Shown one piece after another: positions 1-10,423 of a stretch of 64,000 nucleotides of DNA (the stretch's first letter is position 1; every line of letters starts with the position of its first letter). This DNA comes from Mycobacterium parmense (lineage in GTDB: Bacteria; Actinomycetota; Actinomycetes; Mycobacteriales; Mycobacteriaceae): positions 992,001 through 1,056,000 of the forward strand of contig NZ_AP022614.1 in the NCBI RefSeq assembly GCF_010730575.1, written 5' to 3'. The translations under genes were made by a program, and so were the position numbers. Under the pieces are notes generated by a model, which did not search any database, was not told the origin of the DNA, and worked only from the letters and a program-made list of their open reading frames with translations.

Positions 1-683
1 CCGAAGTGGCGGGACATCCGGGGAGCGGCCCAGATCAGCAGCGCCAGCCCCGGCAGCATGCAAAGCCGCAGCAGCATCGTCCCGGCGACCACGTTGTTGC
101 CGACCAGCATGGTGACGAATCTCGCCACCAGGATGAAGGCCGGGCCGTAGGGGGCTGTGGTGATGGTCCAAATGGGACTGACGTTGTCCAGCAACGCATT
201 CGGGTTGGCGACGGGCCCCACCGCGTAAGGGTCCAGGCCGTCGCGCAGCAGCGCGCCCTGGGCCAGATACGAATAGGTGTCGCGGCTGAAGACCGGCACC
301 GACAGCAGCAGCGGCGCCAGCCAGAAGGCGGTGGTGGCCTTCATCACGAATTCGTCTGCCGCGCCGGTCAATACGCGCCTGCCCAGGCGCACCCACGCGA
401 TCAGCATGAGGCCGACGCCGGCCCACAGCAGGATCGACGACAGCACCAAGCCGTGGCCGAACCGCATCCACGACATGTGGATCGACTCGAGCAACGGGTC
501 GTGCTGGCGCGTGCTGCCCGCACCCAGCGCCCCGACGGTGATCAGCACCGACGCGAGCATGCCCAGCTTCGCGGGCCCGGACTCGGCACCGCCGGCGAAC
601 CCGCGCAGCCGCGAGAAACCTTGAGCGGGAGGCGCGTCCGCGTTCGGTGCGCCGGCGGGCGGGGTGTGGGTCGGGGTCGTCAT
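1..683 (-). CDS. mptA: alpha-(1->6)-mannosyltransferase MptA, N-terminal part (runs off window)
   Basis: Integral-membrane polyprenyl-phosphate-mannose-dependent mannosyltransferase that extends the alpha-1,6 mannan core of lipomannan and lipoarabinomannan. Translating the minus strand from the ATG at 683 gives a Pro/Ala-rich cytosolic N-terminus, several hydrophobic segments and the extracytoplasmic-loop stretch SRDTYSYLAQG followed by DGLDPYAVGP, typical of the GT-C mannosyltransferases MptA/MptB. About 227 codons are present; the C-terminus lies left of the window. It starts 4 bp after the idsA2 stop, so the two are probably co-transcribed. The idsA2-mptA pairing matches Rv2173-Rv2174, which favours MptA over the paralogue MptB. 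Confidence 0.88.
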   Translation of the reverse strand, partial: MTTPTHTPPAGAPNADAPPAQGFSRLRGFAGGAESGPAKLGMLASVLITVGALGAGSTRQHDPLLESIHMSWMRFGHGLVLSSILLWAGVGLMLIAWVRLGRRVLTGAADEFVMKATTAFWLAPLLLSVPVFSRDTYSYLAQGALLRDGLDPYAVGPVANPNALLDNVSPIWTITTAPYGPAFILVARFVTMLVGNNVVAGTMLLRLCMLPGLALLIWAAPRMSRHF

Positions 684-687
684 CGGT

Positions 688-2914
<2,227 letters not shown>

Positions 2915-2944
2915 CCCGCCCGGGCCGGGTACGCCCGGCCCGGC

Positions 2945-3691
2945 TCAGTTGGGCGGCTGGTCGCGCGGCGCCGTCAGCCGTGGGGAGCGGTCCCGGCTCA
3001 CCCACGCCAGCAGCGCCACGACGCCCGCGGCCGCGAACGACGCGATGCCCAGCCAGACGCCCGCGCCGGTGAAGGAACGGGTGTTGGGGTCGGTGTAGCG
3101 GGCCTGAGCGGTCATCGTGCTCACCACGCCGGGCTTGAGCTTCCACGACACCACATCGGGCTCGACCCGGTCGCCGTTGGTCGAGGTCACCACTCCGGGG
3201 AAGGCGACGGTCAGCTCGACGTCGGCATCGGCGTCGGTGAGCGACGTCAGGTCCGCGCGGCCTTCCAGGATGACCAGGTTGCCGTTGCGGCGCAGCGACA
3301 GGTTCACCCCCGAGGCGTCGGAGTTCATGTTGGCCAGCTGCGGCAGCTCGGCGAAGGTCAGGTCCGAGAACACCGCCTGAGAGCCGACGTAGCCGTCGCT
3401 GTCGTAGTTGGACACCGCGACCTTCTGGCTGAACGGCAGGTTGTTGCTGTCCAGCTGCGGACCGGTGTCCTTGGGCGTCTTAGGTTTCGCGGCGGCCACG
3501 ACCTCCCCGGACACCAGGTCGTCGGGCGAGATGGTCAGCGACGCCCTGACCCGCAGGCACCCGGAGGCCAGCGGCACGATCAGCAGCAGCATCGCGATGG
3601 CCACCAGGCGCCGCCGCCTGGCGGTGAAGCCTCGGGTCCGGGATTGGGCAGGGCTGGCGGCGCGCACCAGGTCATCGTGCCAGACGGGCAT
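2945..3691 (-). CDS. lppM: lipoprotein LppM
   Basis: Secreted, membrane-anchored lipoprotein. The N-terminus has basic residues, then a hydrophobic signal segment ending in the lipobox LASGC (cleavage before Cys). The mature part has the LppM-type beta-rich domain with KVAVSNYDSDGYVGSQAVFS, and a second hydrophobic segment near the C-terminus (WLGIASFAAAGVVALLAWV). It matches Rv2171, implicated in phosphatidylinositol-mannoside handling and phagosome blocking in M. tuberculosis. The ATG at 3691 is used, 31 bp after the upstream acetyltransferase stop; a GTG at 3667 gives a length closer to the 227-aa homologue. Neither has a good Shine-Dalgarno sequence. Confidence 0.85.
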   Translation of the reverse strand: MPVWHDDLVRAASPAQSRTRGFTARRRRLVAIAMLLLIVPLASGCLRVRASLTISPDDLVSGEVVAAAKPKTPKDTGPQLDSNNLPFSQKVAVSNYDSDGYVGSQAVFSDLTFAELPQLANMNSDASGVNLSLRRNGNLVILEGRADLTSLTDADADVELTVAFPGVVTSTNGDRVEPDVVSWKLKPGVVSTMTAQARYTDPNTRSFTGAGVWLGIASFAAAGVVALLAWVSRDRSPRLTAPRDQPPN

Positions 3692-3722
3692 TCGGCACGA
3701 GCGGATCGTCCCCGGTGGGGCG

Positions 3723-4331
3723 TTACAGCGGCAGTTCGCGCCCCAGGATCGCGAACGCCCGCGGATCCCCGGCGAAGTGGTAGCGGCGGATGACGTCGGT
3801 GAAGCCCAGTCGCCGGTACAACCGCCAGGCGCGGTTGGCTTCACCGTTGGCCTCCGGAGTGGACAGCAGGACGTTCTTCTCGGCGCGGCCCGCGAGCAGC
3901 CGCCGGGCCAGCGCCTCGCCGAGGCCGCGGCCCTGGGCCCTGGGGTGGATGTGCAGCTCAGTCAGCTCGAAGTAGCTGTTCATCAGCCGGGCGATCTCCT
4001 GTGGCGGGCGGCCGCCGCGTTGCATGCCGAGGACCACCTGCTGCTGCCACCACTGTCCGGGTGCGCCGGGGTAGCCGTAGGCCACGCCGAGCAGCGTGGC
4101 GTCGCTCAGTTCGCTGGCCGACGGCTCCTTGCCGTGGGCGCCGCCGGGCACCTCGGCGTCCACCACGCCCACCCCCCGCCATCCCGGCCGGCGGATGTGG
4201 TCCAGCCACATCGCGGCCCGCTGGTTCTCCGTGCCCCGCGGGTAGCGCATCGCGTCGACGTACACCGCCAGGGCGTCGCCGAGGCGGCGCTGCATATCGG
4301 CGGGGGACAAGTCGATGAGGAAAATCGCCAA
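3723..4331 (-). CDS. GNAT-family N-acetyltransferase (Rv2170 family)
   Basis: 202-aa GCN5-related acetyltransferase. The acetyl-CoA binding motif A is visible as HPRAQGRGLGEALARRLL (R/Q-x-x-G-x-G/A), followed by the motif-B-like RAWRLYRRLGFTDVIRRYHF. It matches Rv2170 closely; that protein has been reported to acetylate lysines of isocitrate dehydrogenase and also isoniazid, so a protein or small-molecule acetyltransferase role is likely. The TTG start at 4331 is chosen because the homologue begins at the same AIFLIDL residues. It precedes lppM by 31 bp and is probably its operon partner. Confidence 0.84.
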   Translation of the reverse strand: MAIFLIDLSPADMQRRLGDALAVYVDAMRYPRGTENQRAAMWLDHIRRPGWRGVGVVDAEVPGGAHGKEPSASELSDATLLGVAYGYPGAPGQWWQQQVVLGMQRGGRPPQEIARLMNSYFELTELHIHPRAQGRGLGEALARRLLAGRAEKNVLLSTPEANGEANRAWRLYRRLGFTDVIRRYHFAGDPRAFAILGRELPL

Positions 4332-4566
4332 TTCGCGCTGTCCTGTCCATCCGGTGCTTCGGCGTGTGGCGCCTCCGCCATTATCAAACCCGAGGGGGGC
4401 CCGGCGCCGAGCGGTCTGAGGGGTTGGGACCGCGACGGGATAGAATCGCCGACGAACCAGTGGTACAGCGCAGATTGACCTCGTATCATTTGATTTAGTT
4501 GCCATCACAACGGGCATCCGCGTGCTATCGATAGTTACGTGTCAAATTGCCGGCAAGGAGGGACGA

Positions 4567-4968
4567 ATGCCACTCTCCGATCATGAGCAGCGGATGCTCG
4601 ATCAGATCGAGAGCGCTCTCTATGCCGAGGACCCCAAGTTCGCGTCGAGCGTACGCGGCGGAGGCCTGCGCGCACCCACCGCGCGCCGGCGCCTGCAGGG
4701 CGCGGCGCTGTTCGTCGCCGGTCTGGCGATGCTGGTGTCCGGAGTGGCGTTCAAGGCCACGATGATCGGAAGTTTCCCGATCCTGAGCGTCGTCGGCTTC
4801 ATCGCAATGTTCGGCGGCGTCGTGTTTGCCATCACGGGTCCGCGGTTGTCCGGCAGGCCGGATCCCGGGTCCGCGCACGGTCCGCTGCGCCAACGCCGCA
4901 CCAAGGGCGGCGGGGGCTCGTTCACCAGCAGGATGGAAGACCGGTTCCGCCGCCGCTTCGACGAATAG
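4567..4968 (+). CDS. DUF3040 membrane protein
   Basis: 133-aa protein with the DUF3040 signature at its N-terminus (MPLSDHEQRMLDQIESALYA), two hydrophobic helices (about residues 46-66 and 70-95) and a basic Gly/Arg-rich tail. It corresponds to Rv2169c, next to the dcw cluster in many mycobacteria. Function is unknown; the family is small and membrane-bound. The ATG at 4567 has an excellent AAGGAGG ribosome binding site 4 bp upstream. It is monocistronic as judged by the strong terminator that follows. Confidence 0.85.
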   Translation: MPLSDHEQRMLDQIESALYAEDPKFASSVRGGGLRAPTARRRLQGAALFVAGLAMLVSGVAFKATMIGSFPILSVVGFIAMFGGVVFAITGPRLSGRPDPGSAHGPLRQRRTKGGGGSFTSRMEDRFRRRFDE

Positions 4969-4984
4969 CGGGACCGCCGACGCA

Positions 4985-5016
4985 GCGGGGTGGCCGAGGG
5001 GCCGCCCCGCTTTTTT
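4985..5016 (+). terminator. Rho-independent terminator
   Basis: Near-perfect hairpin: GCGGGGTGGCC (4985-4995), loop GAGG, GGCCGCCCCGC (5000-5010), with one unpaired-type T-G position, directly followed by six T. It ends the DUF3040 transcript and insulates the dcw promoter region. Oligo-T terminators are uncommon in mycobacteria, so this one is notably clear. Confidence 0.85.
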
Positions 5017-5272
5017 GTGCCGATTTTCGGTGAGCGGACGCCGAGTCCGTTCCGATTGCCAATCGAGGCCGAATCGAGCCCCGGGGCGTCGAAACCGCCC
5101 CACGGTGCCCCACCCCGCGCCCCACTTGCCCCCACTTGACGAAATCCGCGCCTGACAAGGGCTTTTCGGATGTGTCTCGTCAGCGGTGGCGCGATCGCCT
5201 GCCCGCATTGGTCGACCCGGCCCGGCGAGAAGTGGTGATTGGCCCAGGAAACGCCGCAACGCCATTCCAACT

Positions 5273-5312
5273 ATGGGGCAGAGTGGGGGATTGTGGGGTA
5301 TGGTGGCCGAAG
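5273..5312 (+). promoter_or_regulatory. MraZ operator: four 10-bp-phased TGGGG boxes
   Basis: Four direct repeats start exactly 10 bp apart: ATGGGGCAGA (5273), GTGGGGGATT (5283), GTGGGGTATG (5293) and a degenerate GTGGCCGAAG (5303). MraZ proteins are known to bind TGGGN repeats separated by 5-bp spacers upstream of mraZ. The boxes end 19 bp before the mraZ start codon, so bound MraZ would cover the promoter or transcription start. The rest of 5017-5272 shows no clear gene. Confidence 0.8.
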
Positions 5313-5331
5313 TCGAGCGGGAGGTGATCTG

Positions 5332-5763
5332 GTGTTTCTCGGCACCTATACGCCCAAGCTCGACGACAAGGGGCGGCTGACGTTGCCCGCCAAGTTCCGC
5401 GACGCGCTGGCAGGGGGGTTGATGGTCACCAAGAGCCAAGACCACAGCCTTGCCGTCTACCCGCGCTCGGAATTCGAGCAGCTGGCCCGACGGGCCAGCA
5501 AGGCGTCGCGCAGCAATCCCGACGCTCGGGCCTTCCTGCGCAACCTCGCCGCCGGAACCGACGAGCAGCATCCCGACGCGCAGGGCCGCGTCACCCTGTC
5601 GGCCGACCACCGGCGTTACGCCGGCCTCTCCAAGGACTGTGTGGTGATCGGCGCGGTCGATTACCTCGAGATCTGGGATGCCCAGGCCTGGCAGGACTAC
5701 CAGCAGACCCACGAAGAGAACTTCTCCGCAGCCAGCGATGAAGCACTCGGTGACATCATCTGA
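5332..5763 (+). CDS. mraZ: transcriptional regulator MraZ
   Basis: 143-aa MraZ, a dodecameric ring-shaped AbrB-fold DNA-binding protein that regulates the dcw operon. Both repeats of the family motif are present: [22 protein letters not shown] at residues about 2-23 and [18 protein letters not shown] at about 82-99. Length equals Rv2166c. The GTG at 5332 is preceded by GGAGGTG. It overlaps the probable rsmH start and lies directly behind its own presumed operator, consistent with autoregulation. Confidence 0.95.
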   Translation: MFLGTYTPKLDDKGRLTLPAKFRDALAGGLMVTKSQDHSLAVYPRSEFEQLARRASKASRSNPDARAFLRNLAAGTDEQHPDAQGRVTLSADHRRYAGLSKDCVVIGAVDYLEIWDAQAWQDYQQTHEENFSAASDEALGDII

Positions 5764-6895
5764 GGCGCATGCCCGTGCAACGTGGCCTCTGCCCGAACCG
5801 ACCCTGGCGTACTTCCCCAACGCCAGGTTCGTGCCTTCGGACAGGGACCTCGGTGCAGGGGCGTCCCGCCCAACCCCCGGAGGCGTTGCGGTGGCTGACG
5901 ATTCAGGCGAGTTCGGGCACATACCCGTCCTGCTGGACCGCTGCGTCGAGCTGCTCACCCCGGCGCTGACCCGCAAGGCCGCCGACGGGACCGGGGCGGT
6001 GCTCGTCGACGCGACCACCGGCGCGGCCGGGCACGCGGAGCGCTTTCTCACCGATCTGCCCGGGCTGCGGCTGGTCGGGCTCGACCGCGATCCCAGCGCC
6101 CTGGACATCGCGCACGCCCGGCTGGCCCGATTCGCCGACCGCGTCACGCTGGTGCACACGCGGTACGACGGGCTCGTCGATGCGTTGACCCAATCCGGCT
6201 ACGCGGCAACGGGATCGGTGGACGGCGTGCTGTTCGACCTCGGTGTGTCGTCCATGCAACTCGACCGGGCCGAGCGGGGTTTCGCCTACGCCCAGGACGC
6301 CCCCCTGGACATGCGGATGGATCAGGAGTCACCTCTGACCGCTGCAGACATCCTTAACGACTACGACGAGGCGGCCCTGGCCGAGATCCTGCACCGTTAC
6401 GGTGAGGAGCGGTTCGCGCGCCGCATCGCCGCGCGGATCGTCCGGCAGCGCGCCCGCACCCCCTTCACCACGACGGCGCAACTGGTAGAGCTGCTCTACC
6501 AAGCGATTCCGGCTGCGGCCCGGCGCACGGGCGGGCACCCGGCCAAGCGCACGTTCCAGGCGCTGCGGATCGCGGTCAACGACGAGCTCGGCTCGCTTCG
6601 TGCCGCGCTTCCCGCCGCGCTCGATGCGCTCGCCGTGGGCGGGCGCATCGTGGTGCTGGCCTACCAGTCGCTGGAAGACCGGATCGTCAAGCGCCTGTTC
6701 GCCGACGCGGTCGCGTCGCGCACGCCGGTGGACCTGCCGGTCGAACTTCCCGGCCACGAGCCACGATTCACGTCGTTGACGCACGGCGCCGAGCGCGCCG
6801 CGGCCGACGAGACCGAACGCAACCCCCGCAGCGCCGCGGTGCGCCTGCGGGCTCTGGAACGGACCGAGCCGGCTACACCGAAAGGCGACGCATGA
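5738..6895 (+). CDS. rsmH: 16S rRNA (cytosine-1402-N4)-methyltransferase RsmH
   Basis: SAM-dependent methyltransferase that modifies C1402 in the ribosomal P site (older name MraW). Motif I is at [14 protein letters not shown], the catalytic-region block at [20 protein letters not shown], and the C-terminal signature at [19 protein letters not shown] and SLEDRIVKR. Start ambiguity: the ATG at 5738 overlaps mraZ by 26 bp, has no Shine-Dalgarno, and retains an N-terminal extension that seems conserved in mycobacteria. A GTG at 5891 has an ideal GGAGG 7 bp upstream and would give 334 aa, near the usual bacterial length. The stop overlaps the next gene's ATG. Confidence 0.93.
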   Translation: MKHSVTSSEAHARATWPLPEPTLAYFPNARFVPSDRDLGAGASRPTPGGVAVADDSGEFGHIPVLLDRCVELLTPALTRKAADGTGAVLVDATTGAAGHAERFLTDLPGLRLVGLDRDPSALDIAHARLARFADRVTLVHTRYDGLVDALTQSGYAATGSVDGVLFDLGVSSMQLDRAERGFAYAQDAPLDMRMDQESPLTAADILNDYDEAALAEILHRYGEERFARRIAARIVRQRARTPFTTTAQLVELLYQAIPAAARRTGGHPAKRTFQALRIAVNDELGSLRAALPAALDALAVGGRIVVLAYQSLEDRIVKRLFADAVASRTPVDLPVELPGHEPRFTSLTHGAERAAADETERNPRSAAVRLRALERTEPATPKGDA

Positions 6896-8115
6896 AGGCA
6901 AAGCGCGAGACGTCGAAAAGGCGCGGGGGTAGCGACCGCCGAAGCGGGCGCGACGGGTCCGTCCGCACCAGCCGGCGCACGGCCGCCGATTCCGCGTCAT
7001 CGCCGCGCACCCGACCCGGCCGGGTTACGGCTTCGGTCCGCGAAGCCCGGGTACCGAACTCCGGCCCCCAGACCAGCCCCATCGCCCGCCCGGTCGAGCG
7101 CCCCAACCGGCCCAAGAACGCGAGCCAGGCAAAAGCCCGGGCGAAGGCGCGGAAAGCCAAGGCGCCCAAGGTCATTCGGCCCAGCCTGACGGAGCGGTTG
7201 GCCGCCCGGCTGGCGTCGGTGGACCTGCGGCCGCGCACGCTGGTCAGCAAGGTCCCGTTCGTCGTGCTGGTGATCGGGGCGCTCGCCGTCGGGCTGGGCC
7301 TCACGCTGTGGTTGTCCACCGACTCCGCCGAGCGTTCCTACCAGCTCAGCCACGCCCGGGAGAAGAACCGGCTGCTGCAACAGCAGAAGGAATCGCTGGA
7401 ACGCGACGTGCGCGAGGCCGAGTCGGCACCGGCCCTCGCCGAGGCCGCGCGCAAGCAGGGCATGATCCCGACGCGGGACACCGCCCACCTGGTGCAGGAC
7501 CCGACCGGCAACTGGGTGGTCGTCGGCGACCCCAAGCCGGCCGACGGCGTACCGCCGCCACCGCTGAACGCCAAGATTCCCGACGAGGCCGCGACGCCGG
7601 CGAACCCGCAGGCGGTTCCCCCGGAGGTTCCGGTACGCCTGCAGCCGGCTCCCGTGCCCGGCGCCCCGCCCGTTCCGGCCCGCTCCGGGCCCGAGGCGCT
7701 GCTGCGCTCCCCGGACGGTTCGTCGACCGTCGGCGGCCAGCACCTGCCCGATGCGGCGCCCGGTATGCCCGGTATGCCCGGTATGCCCGGTATGCCCGGA
7801 GCGCCCGGTATGCCGCAGGGGCCGGCGTCCAACCAGGTCCCCGGCGCCGCGCCGGCCCCCGGCATGCCCGCACCGGGTCTGCCGGTGCCCGGTCTGCCGA
7901 TGCCGGGTCTGCCGGTCCCGGCGGGACCGGTTGCGCCCGCGGCGCCGCCCGAGGTCTCGATCCCGTTGGGCGGGTTGCCGATTCCACCCCCGGCCCCCGT
8001 GCCGGCACCGCCGCCCGCGGAGGTGCCGGTTGCGGTCAACCCGGCGCCGGCGGTTCCGGCAGCCCCCGGCCCGGTTCCGGCTGACGGCCTGACGATGCCG
8101 GGCGCCGCCCGATGA
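6892..8115 (+). CDS. FtsL-like divisome membrane protein with Pro/Gly-rich tail (Rv2164c family)
   Basis: 407-aa bitopic protein in the position of ftsL between rsmH and the FtsI-type pbpB. Order: a very basic cytosolic N-terminus (residues 1-115), one membrane helix (about 122-142, [20 protein letters not shown]), a short coiled coil (about 150-190, leucine/glutamate-rich) matching FtsL, then about 200 residues of Pro/Ala/Gly-rich tail with GMP tripeptide-type repeats. Its job is likely FtsL-like bridging of FtsQ and PbpB/FtsW. It starts with a 4-bp ATGA overlap with rsmH and ends with one into pbpB. The tail is low-complexity and likely variable between strains. Confidence 0.83.
   Translation: MKAKRETSKRRGGSDRRSGRDGSVRTSRRTAADSASSPRTRPGRVTASVREARVPNSGPQTSPIARPVERPNRPKNASQAKARAKARKAKAPKVIRPSLTERLAARLASVDLRPRTLVSKVPFVVLVIGALAVGLGLTLWLSTDSAERSYQLSHAREKNRLLQQQKESLERDVREAESAPALAEAARKQGMIPTRDTAHLVQDPTGNWVVVGDPKPADGVPPPPLNAKIPDEAATPANPQAVPPEVPVRLQPAPVPGAPPVPARSGPEALLRSPDGSSTVGGQHLPDAAPGMPGMPGMPGMPGAPGMPQGPASNQVPGAAPAPGMPAPGLPVPGLPMPGLPVPAGPVAPAAPPEVSIPLGGLPIPPPAPVPAPPPAEVPVAVNPAPAVPAAPGPVPADGLTMPGAAR
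7758..7800 (+). repeat. 9-bp in-frame tandem repeat (Met-Pro-Gly)
   Basis: Four consecutive near-identical copies of CCCGGTATG encode [13 protein letters not shown] in the FtsL-like protein's tail; a diverged unit (GAPGMP) follows, and related [16 protein letters not shown] units recur at about 7876-7920. Such short in-frame repeats can gain or lose units by slippage. Confidence 0.85.
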
Positions 8116-10103
8116 GCCGCGGCGACGCGGGACGCAGCCGCCGGCCGGCCCGCGGCCCCCGCAGCCCGCAGGGCGCCCGGGAACCCGAGCAGTCGAAGCG
8201 CGCCCGCAAGGCCAAGGAGGCCACGAAGCGGCCGGACGCCGCACCCCTCGGCCACTCCGCGCGCGAGCGTCGCACCCGCCAGATCGCGCAAATGGGCACG
8301 CGCGGTGCGTCTTTCGTCGCACGGCACCGCGCCGGCAACGCGGTGATCGGCGCGCTGACGCTGGTGGCGGCTGCGCAGTTGTTCATGCTGCAGGTGACCG
8401 ACGCCCCGGCGCTGCGCGCCCAGGCGGCGGGACAGCTCAAGGTCACCGACGTCGAAAAGGCCGTGCGCGGCAGCATCGTCGATCGACACAACGATCAACT
8501 GGCCTTCACCACCGAGTCGCGCGCGCTGACGTTCCAGCCGAAGAAGATCCGCCAGCAACTCGACGAGGCCAAGAAGAAGAACTCGGCCGCTCCCGACCCA
8601 CAGGAGCGGATGCGCGACATCGCCCGGGAAGTGTCGACCCGCCTGGACAACAAGCCCGACTACGCGACGGTGCTCAAGAAGTTGCAGAGCGACGAGAACT
8701 TCGTCTACCTCGCGCGCGCCGTCGACCCCGCCGTCGCCAGCGCGATCTCCGAGAAGTGCCCGGAGGTCGGTTCGGAGCGACAGGACCTGCGGCAGTATCC
8801 GGGCGGATCCTTGGCGGCCAACATCATCGGCGGCATCGACTGGGACGGCCACGGGCTGCTCGGGCTCGAGGAGTCGATGGATTCCGCGCTGTCCGGCACC
8901 GACGGCTCGGTCACCTACGACCGCGGATCCGACGGCGTGGTCATCCCCGGCAGCTATCGCAACCGGCACAAGGCGGTCAACGGCTCGACGGTCCAGCTGA
9001 CCATCGACGACGACATCCAGTTCTACGTGCAGCAGCAGGTTCAGCAGGCCAAGAACGTGTCCGGGGCGCGCAACGTCTCGGCCGTCGTCCTCGACGCGAA
9101 GAGCGGCGAGGTGCTGGCCATGGCCAACGACAACACGTTCGACCCGTCGCAGGACATCGGGCGCCAGGGCGACCGCCAGCTGGGCAACCTGGCGGTGTCG
9201 TCGCCGTTCGAGCCGGGTTCGGTGAACAAGGTGATCACCGCGTCGTCGGTGATCGAGTACGGCCTGTCCAACCCCGACGAGGTGTTGCAGGTGCCCGGCT
9301 CGATCAACATGGGTGGGGTGAATGTGCACGATGCCTGGGAGCACGGCGTCATGCCCTACACCACCACGGGCGTGTTCGGTAAGTCGTCCAACGTGGGCAC
9401 CCTGATGCTGGCGCAGCGCGTCGGGCCGGAACGCTTCTACGACATGGTCCGCAAGTTCGGGCTCGGCCAGCGCACAAAGGTCGGGCTGCCGGGTGAGAGT
9501 GCCGGCCTGGTGCCGCCCATCGACCAATGGTCGGGCAGCACGTTCTCCAACCTGCCCATCGGACAAGGCCTTTCGATGACGCTGCTGCAGATGGCGGGCA
9601 TGTACCAGGCCATCGCCAACGACGGGCTGCGCATACCGCCCCGAATCATCAAGGCCACCATCGCTTCCGACGGCACCCGGACCGAGGAGCCGCGCCCCGA
9701 GGGCGTGCGGGTGGTGTCGCCGCAGACGGCACAGACCGTGCGGGGCATGCTGCGTGCCGTGGTGCAACGCGACCCGATGGGCTACCAGCAGGGGACCGGG
9801 CCGGCCGCCTCGGTGCCGGGCTATCAGATGGCCGGCAAGACGGGTACCGCCCAGCAGATCAACCCCGCCTGCGGCTGCTACTTCGACAACGTCTACTGGA
9901 TCACGTTCGCGGGCATGGCCACCGTGGACAACCCGCGATACGTCGTCGGCATCATGATGGACAACCCGGAACGCAACGCTGACGGCTCGCCCGGGCACTC
10001 GGCGGCCCCGCTGTTCCACAACATCGCCGGCTGGCTGATGCAGCGGGAGAACGTGCCACTGTCACCCGACCCCGGGCCGCCGTTGACGTTGCAGGCGACC
10101 TAG
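8112..10103 (+). CDS. pbpB: penicillin-binding protein PbpB (FtsI/PBP3), septal transpeptidase
   Basis: 663-aa class B penicillin-binding protein that cross-links septal peptidoglycan with FtsW as partner. A basic cytosolic N-terminus is followed by one membrane anchor (about residues 75-96), the dimerisation/pedestal domain, and the transpeptidase domain. Catalytic motifs are complete: SVNK with Ser370, SSN at 425-427, KTG at 576-578. Length is close to Rv2163c (679 aa). The ATG at 8112 overlaps the previous stop by 4 bp. No PASTA repeats are seen, as expected for this family. Confidence 0.95.
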   Translation: MSRGDAGRSRRPARGPRSPQGAREPEQSKRARKAKEATKRPDAAPLGHSARERRTRQIAQMGTRGASFVARHRAGNAVIGALTLVAAAQLFMLQVTDAPALRAQAAGQLKVTDVEKAVRGSIVDRHNDQLAFTTESRALTFQPKKIRQQLDEAKKKNSAAPDPQERMRDIAREVSTRLDNKPDYATVLKKLQSDENFVYLARAVDPAVASAISEKCPEVGSERQDLRQYPGGSLAANIIGGIDWDGHGLLGLEESMDSALSGTDGSVTYDRGSDGVVIPGSYRNRHKAVNGSTVQLTIDDDIQFYVQQQVQQAKNVSGARNVSAVVLDAKSGEVLAMANDNTFDPSQDIGRQGDRQLGNLAVSSPFEPGSVNKVITASSVIEYGLSNPDEVLQVPGSINMGGVNVHDAWEHGVMPYTTTGVFGKSSNVGTLMLAQRVGPERFYDMVRKFGLGQRTKVGLPGESAGLVPPIDQWSGSTFSNLPIGQGLSMTLLQMAGMYQAIANDGLRIPPRIIKATIASDGTRTEEPRPEGVRVVSPQTAQTVRGMLRAVVQRDPMGYQQGTGPAASVPGYQMAGKTGTAQQINPACGCYFDNVYWITFAGMATVDNPRYVVGIMMDNPERNADGSPGHSAAPLFHNIAGWLMQRENVPLSPDPGPPLTLQAT

Positions 10104-10423
10104 CCTTCTTCGCCGAGCGGGGTGCCGCCGTCGTGCGAGCGCGCGCGTCCGTACGGCGACACGCCGCTCGTGGCGTACAACTGCGGACGCTCGCGGGTAC
10201 GCACCGGCCGCATCCCGCGCCTGCCCGCCGGCCTGTTTTGCTATGAGATCCTGATGGCGTTGCGACCGCTGACCGACGAAGCCCTCGAACAGATCGTCGA
10301 CACCATCCTCCCCGCGCTTGCGGGGCCACTCGGCCGGCGCGCTGTGCCCGATCCGGCAAATCCCGACGCGCCGATGCGCCTGGGTAGGGTGTCATGGCCG
10401 ATCATGGCTTACGGAGGTGGTGA
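10104..10423 (+). other. pbpB-murE intergenic region with a possible decayed coding remnant
   Basis: 320 bp. From an ATG at 10254 an open frame with strongly G/C-ending codons reads MALRPLTDEALEQIVDTIL and continues about 57 codons before it runs out of frame into murE. It has no ribosome binding site and I do not recognise it. A hexamer TAGGGT at 10384-10389 could be a -10 element for murE. In M. tuberculosis this gap holds several genes (Rv2159c-Rv2162c), all absent here. Confidence 0.4.

Noticed and set aside
7758..7920. CRISPR-like array
   Set aside because: Units are 9 bp, in frame and without spacers: a coding tandem repeat. No CRISPR repeats or cas genes occur in the window.
7338..10019. 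Very long minus-strand open frame (893 codons) opposite pbpB
   Set aside because: It is the antisense shadow of the FtsL-like and pbpB genes; composition is Arg/His/Gly-rich without domains, as expected for a high-GC antisense frame.
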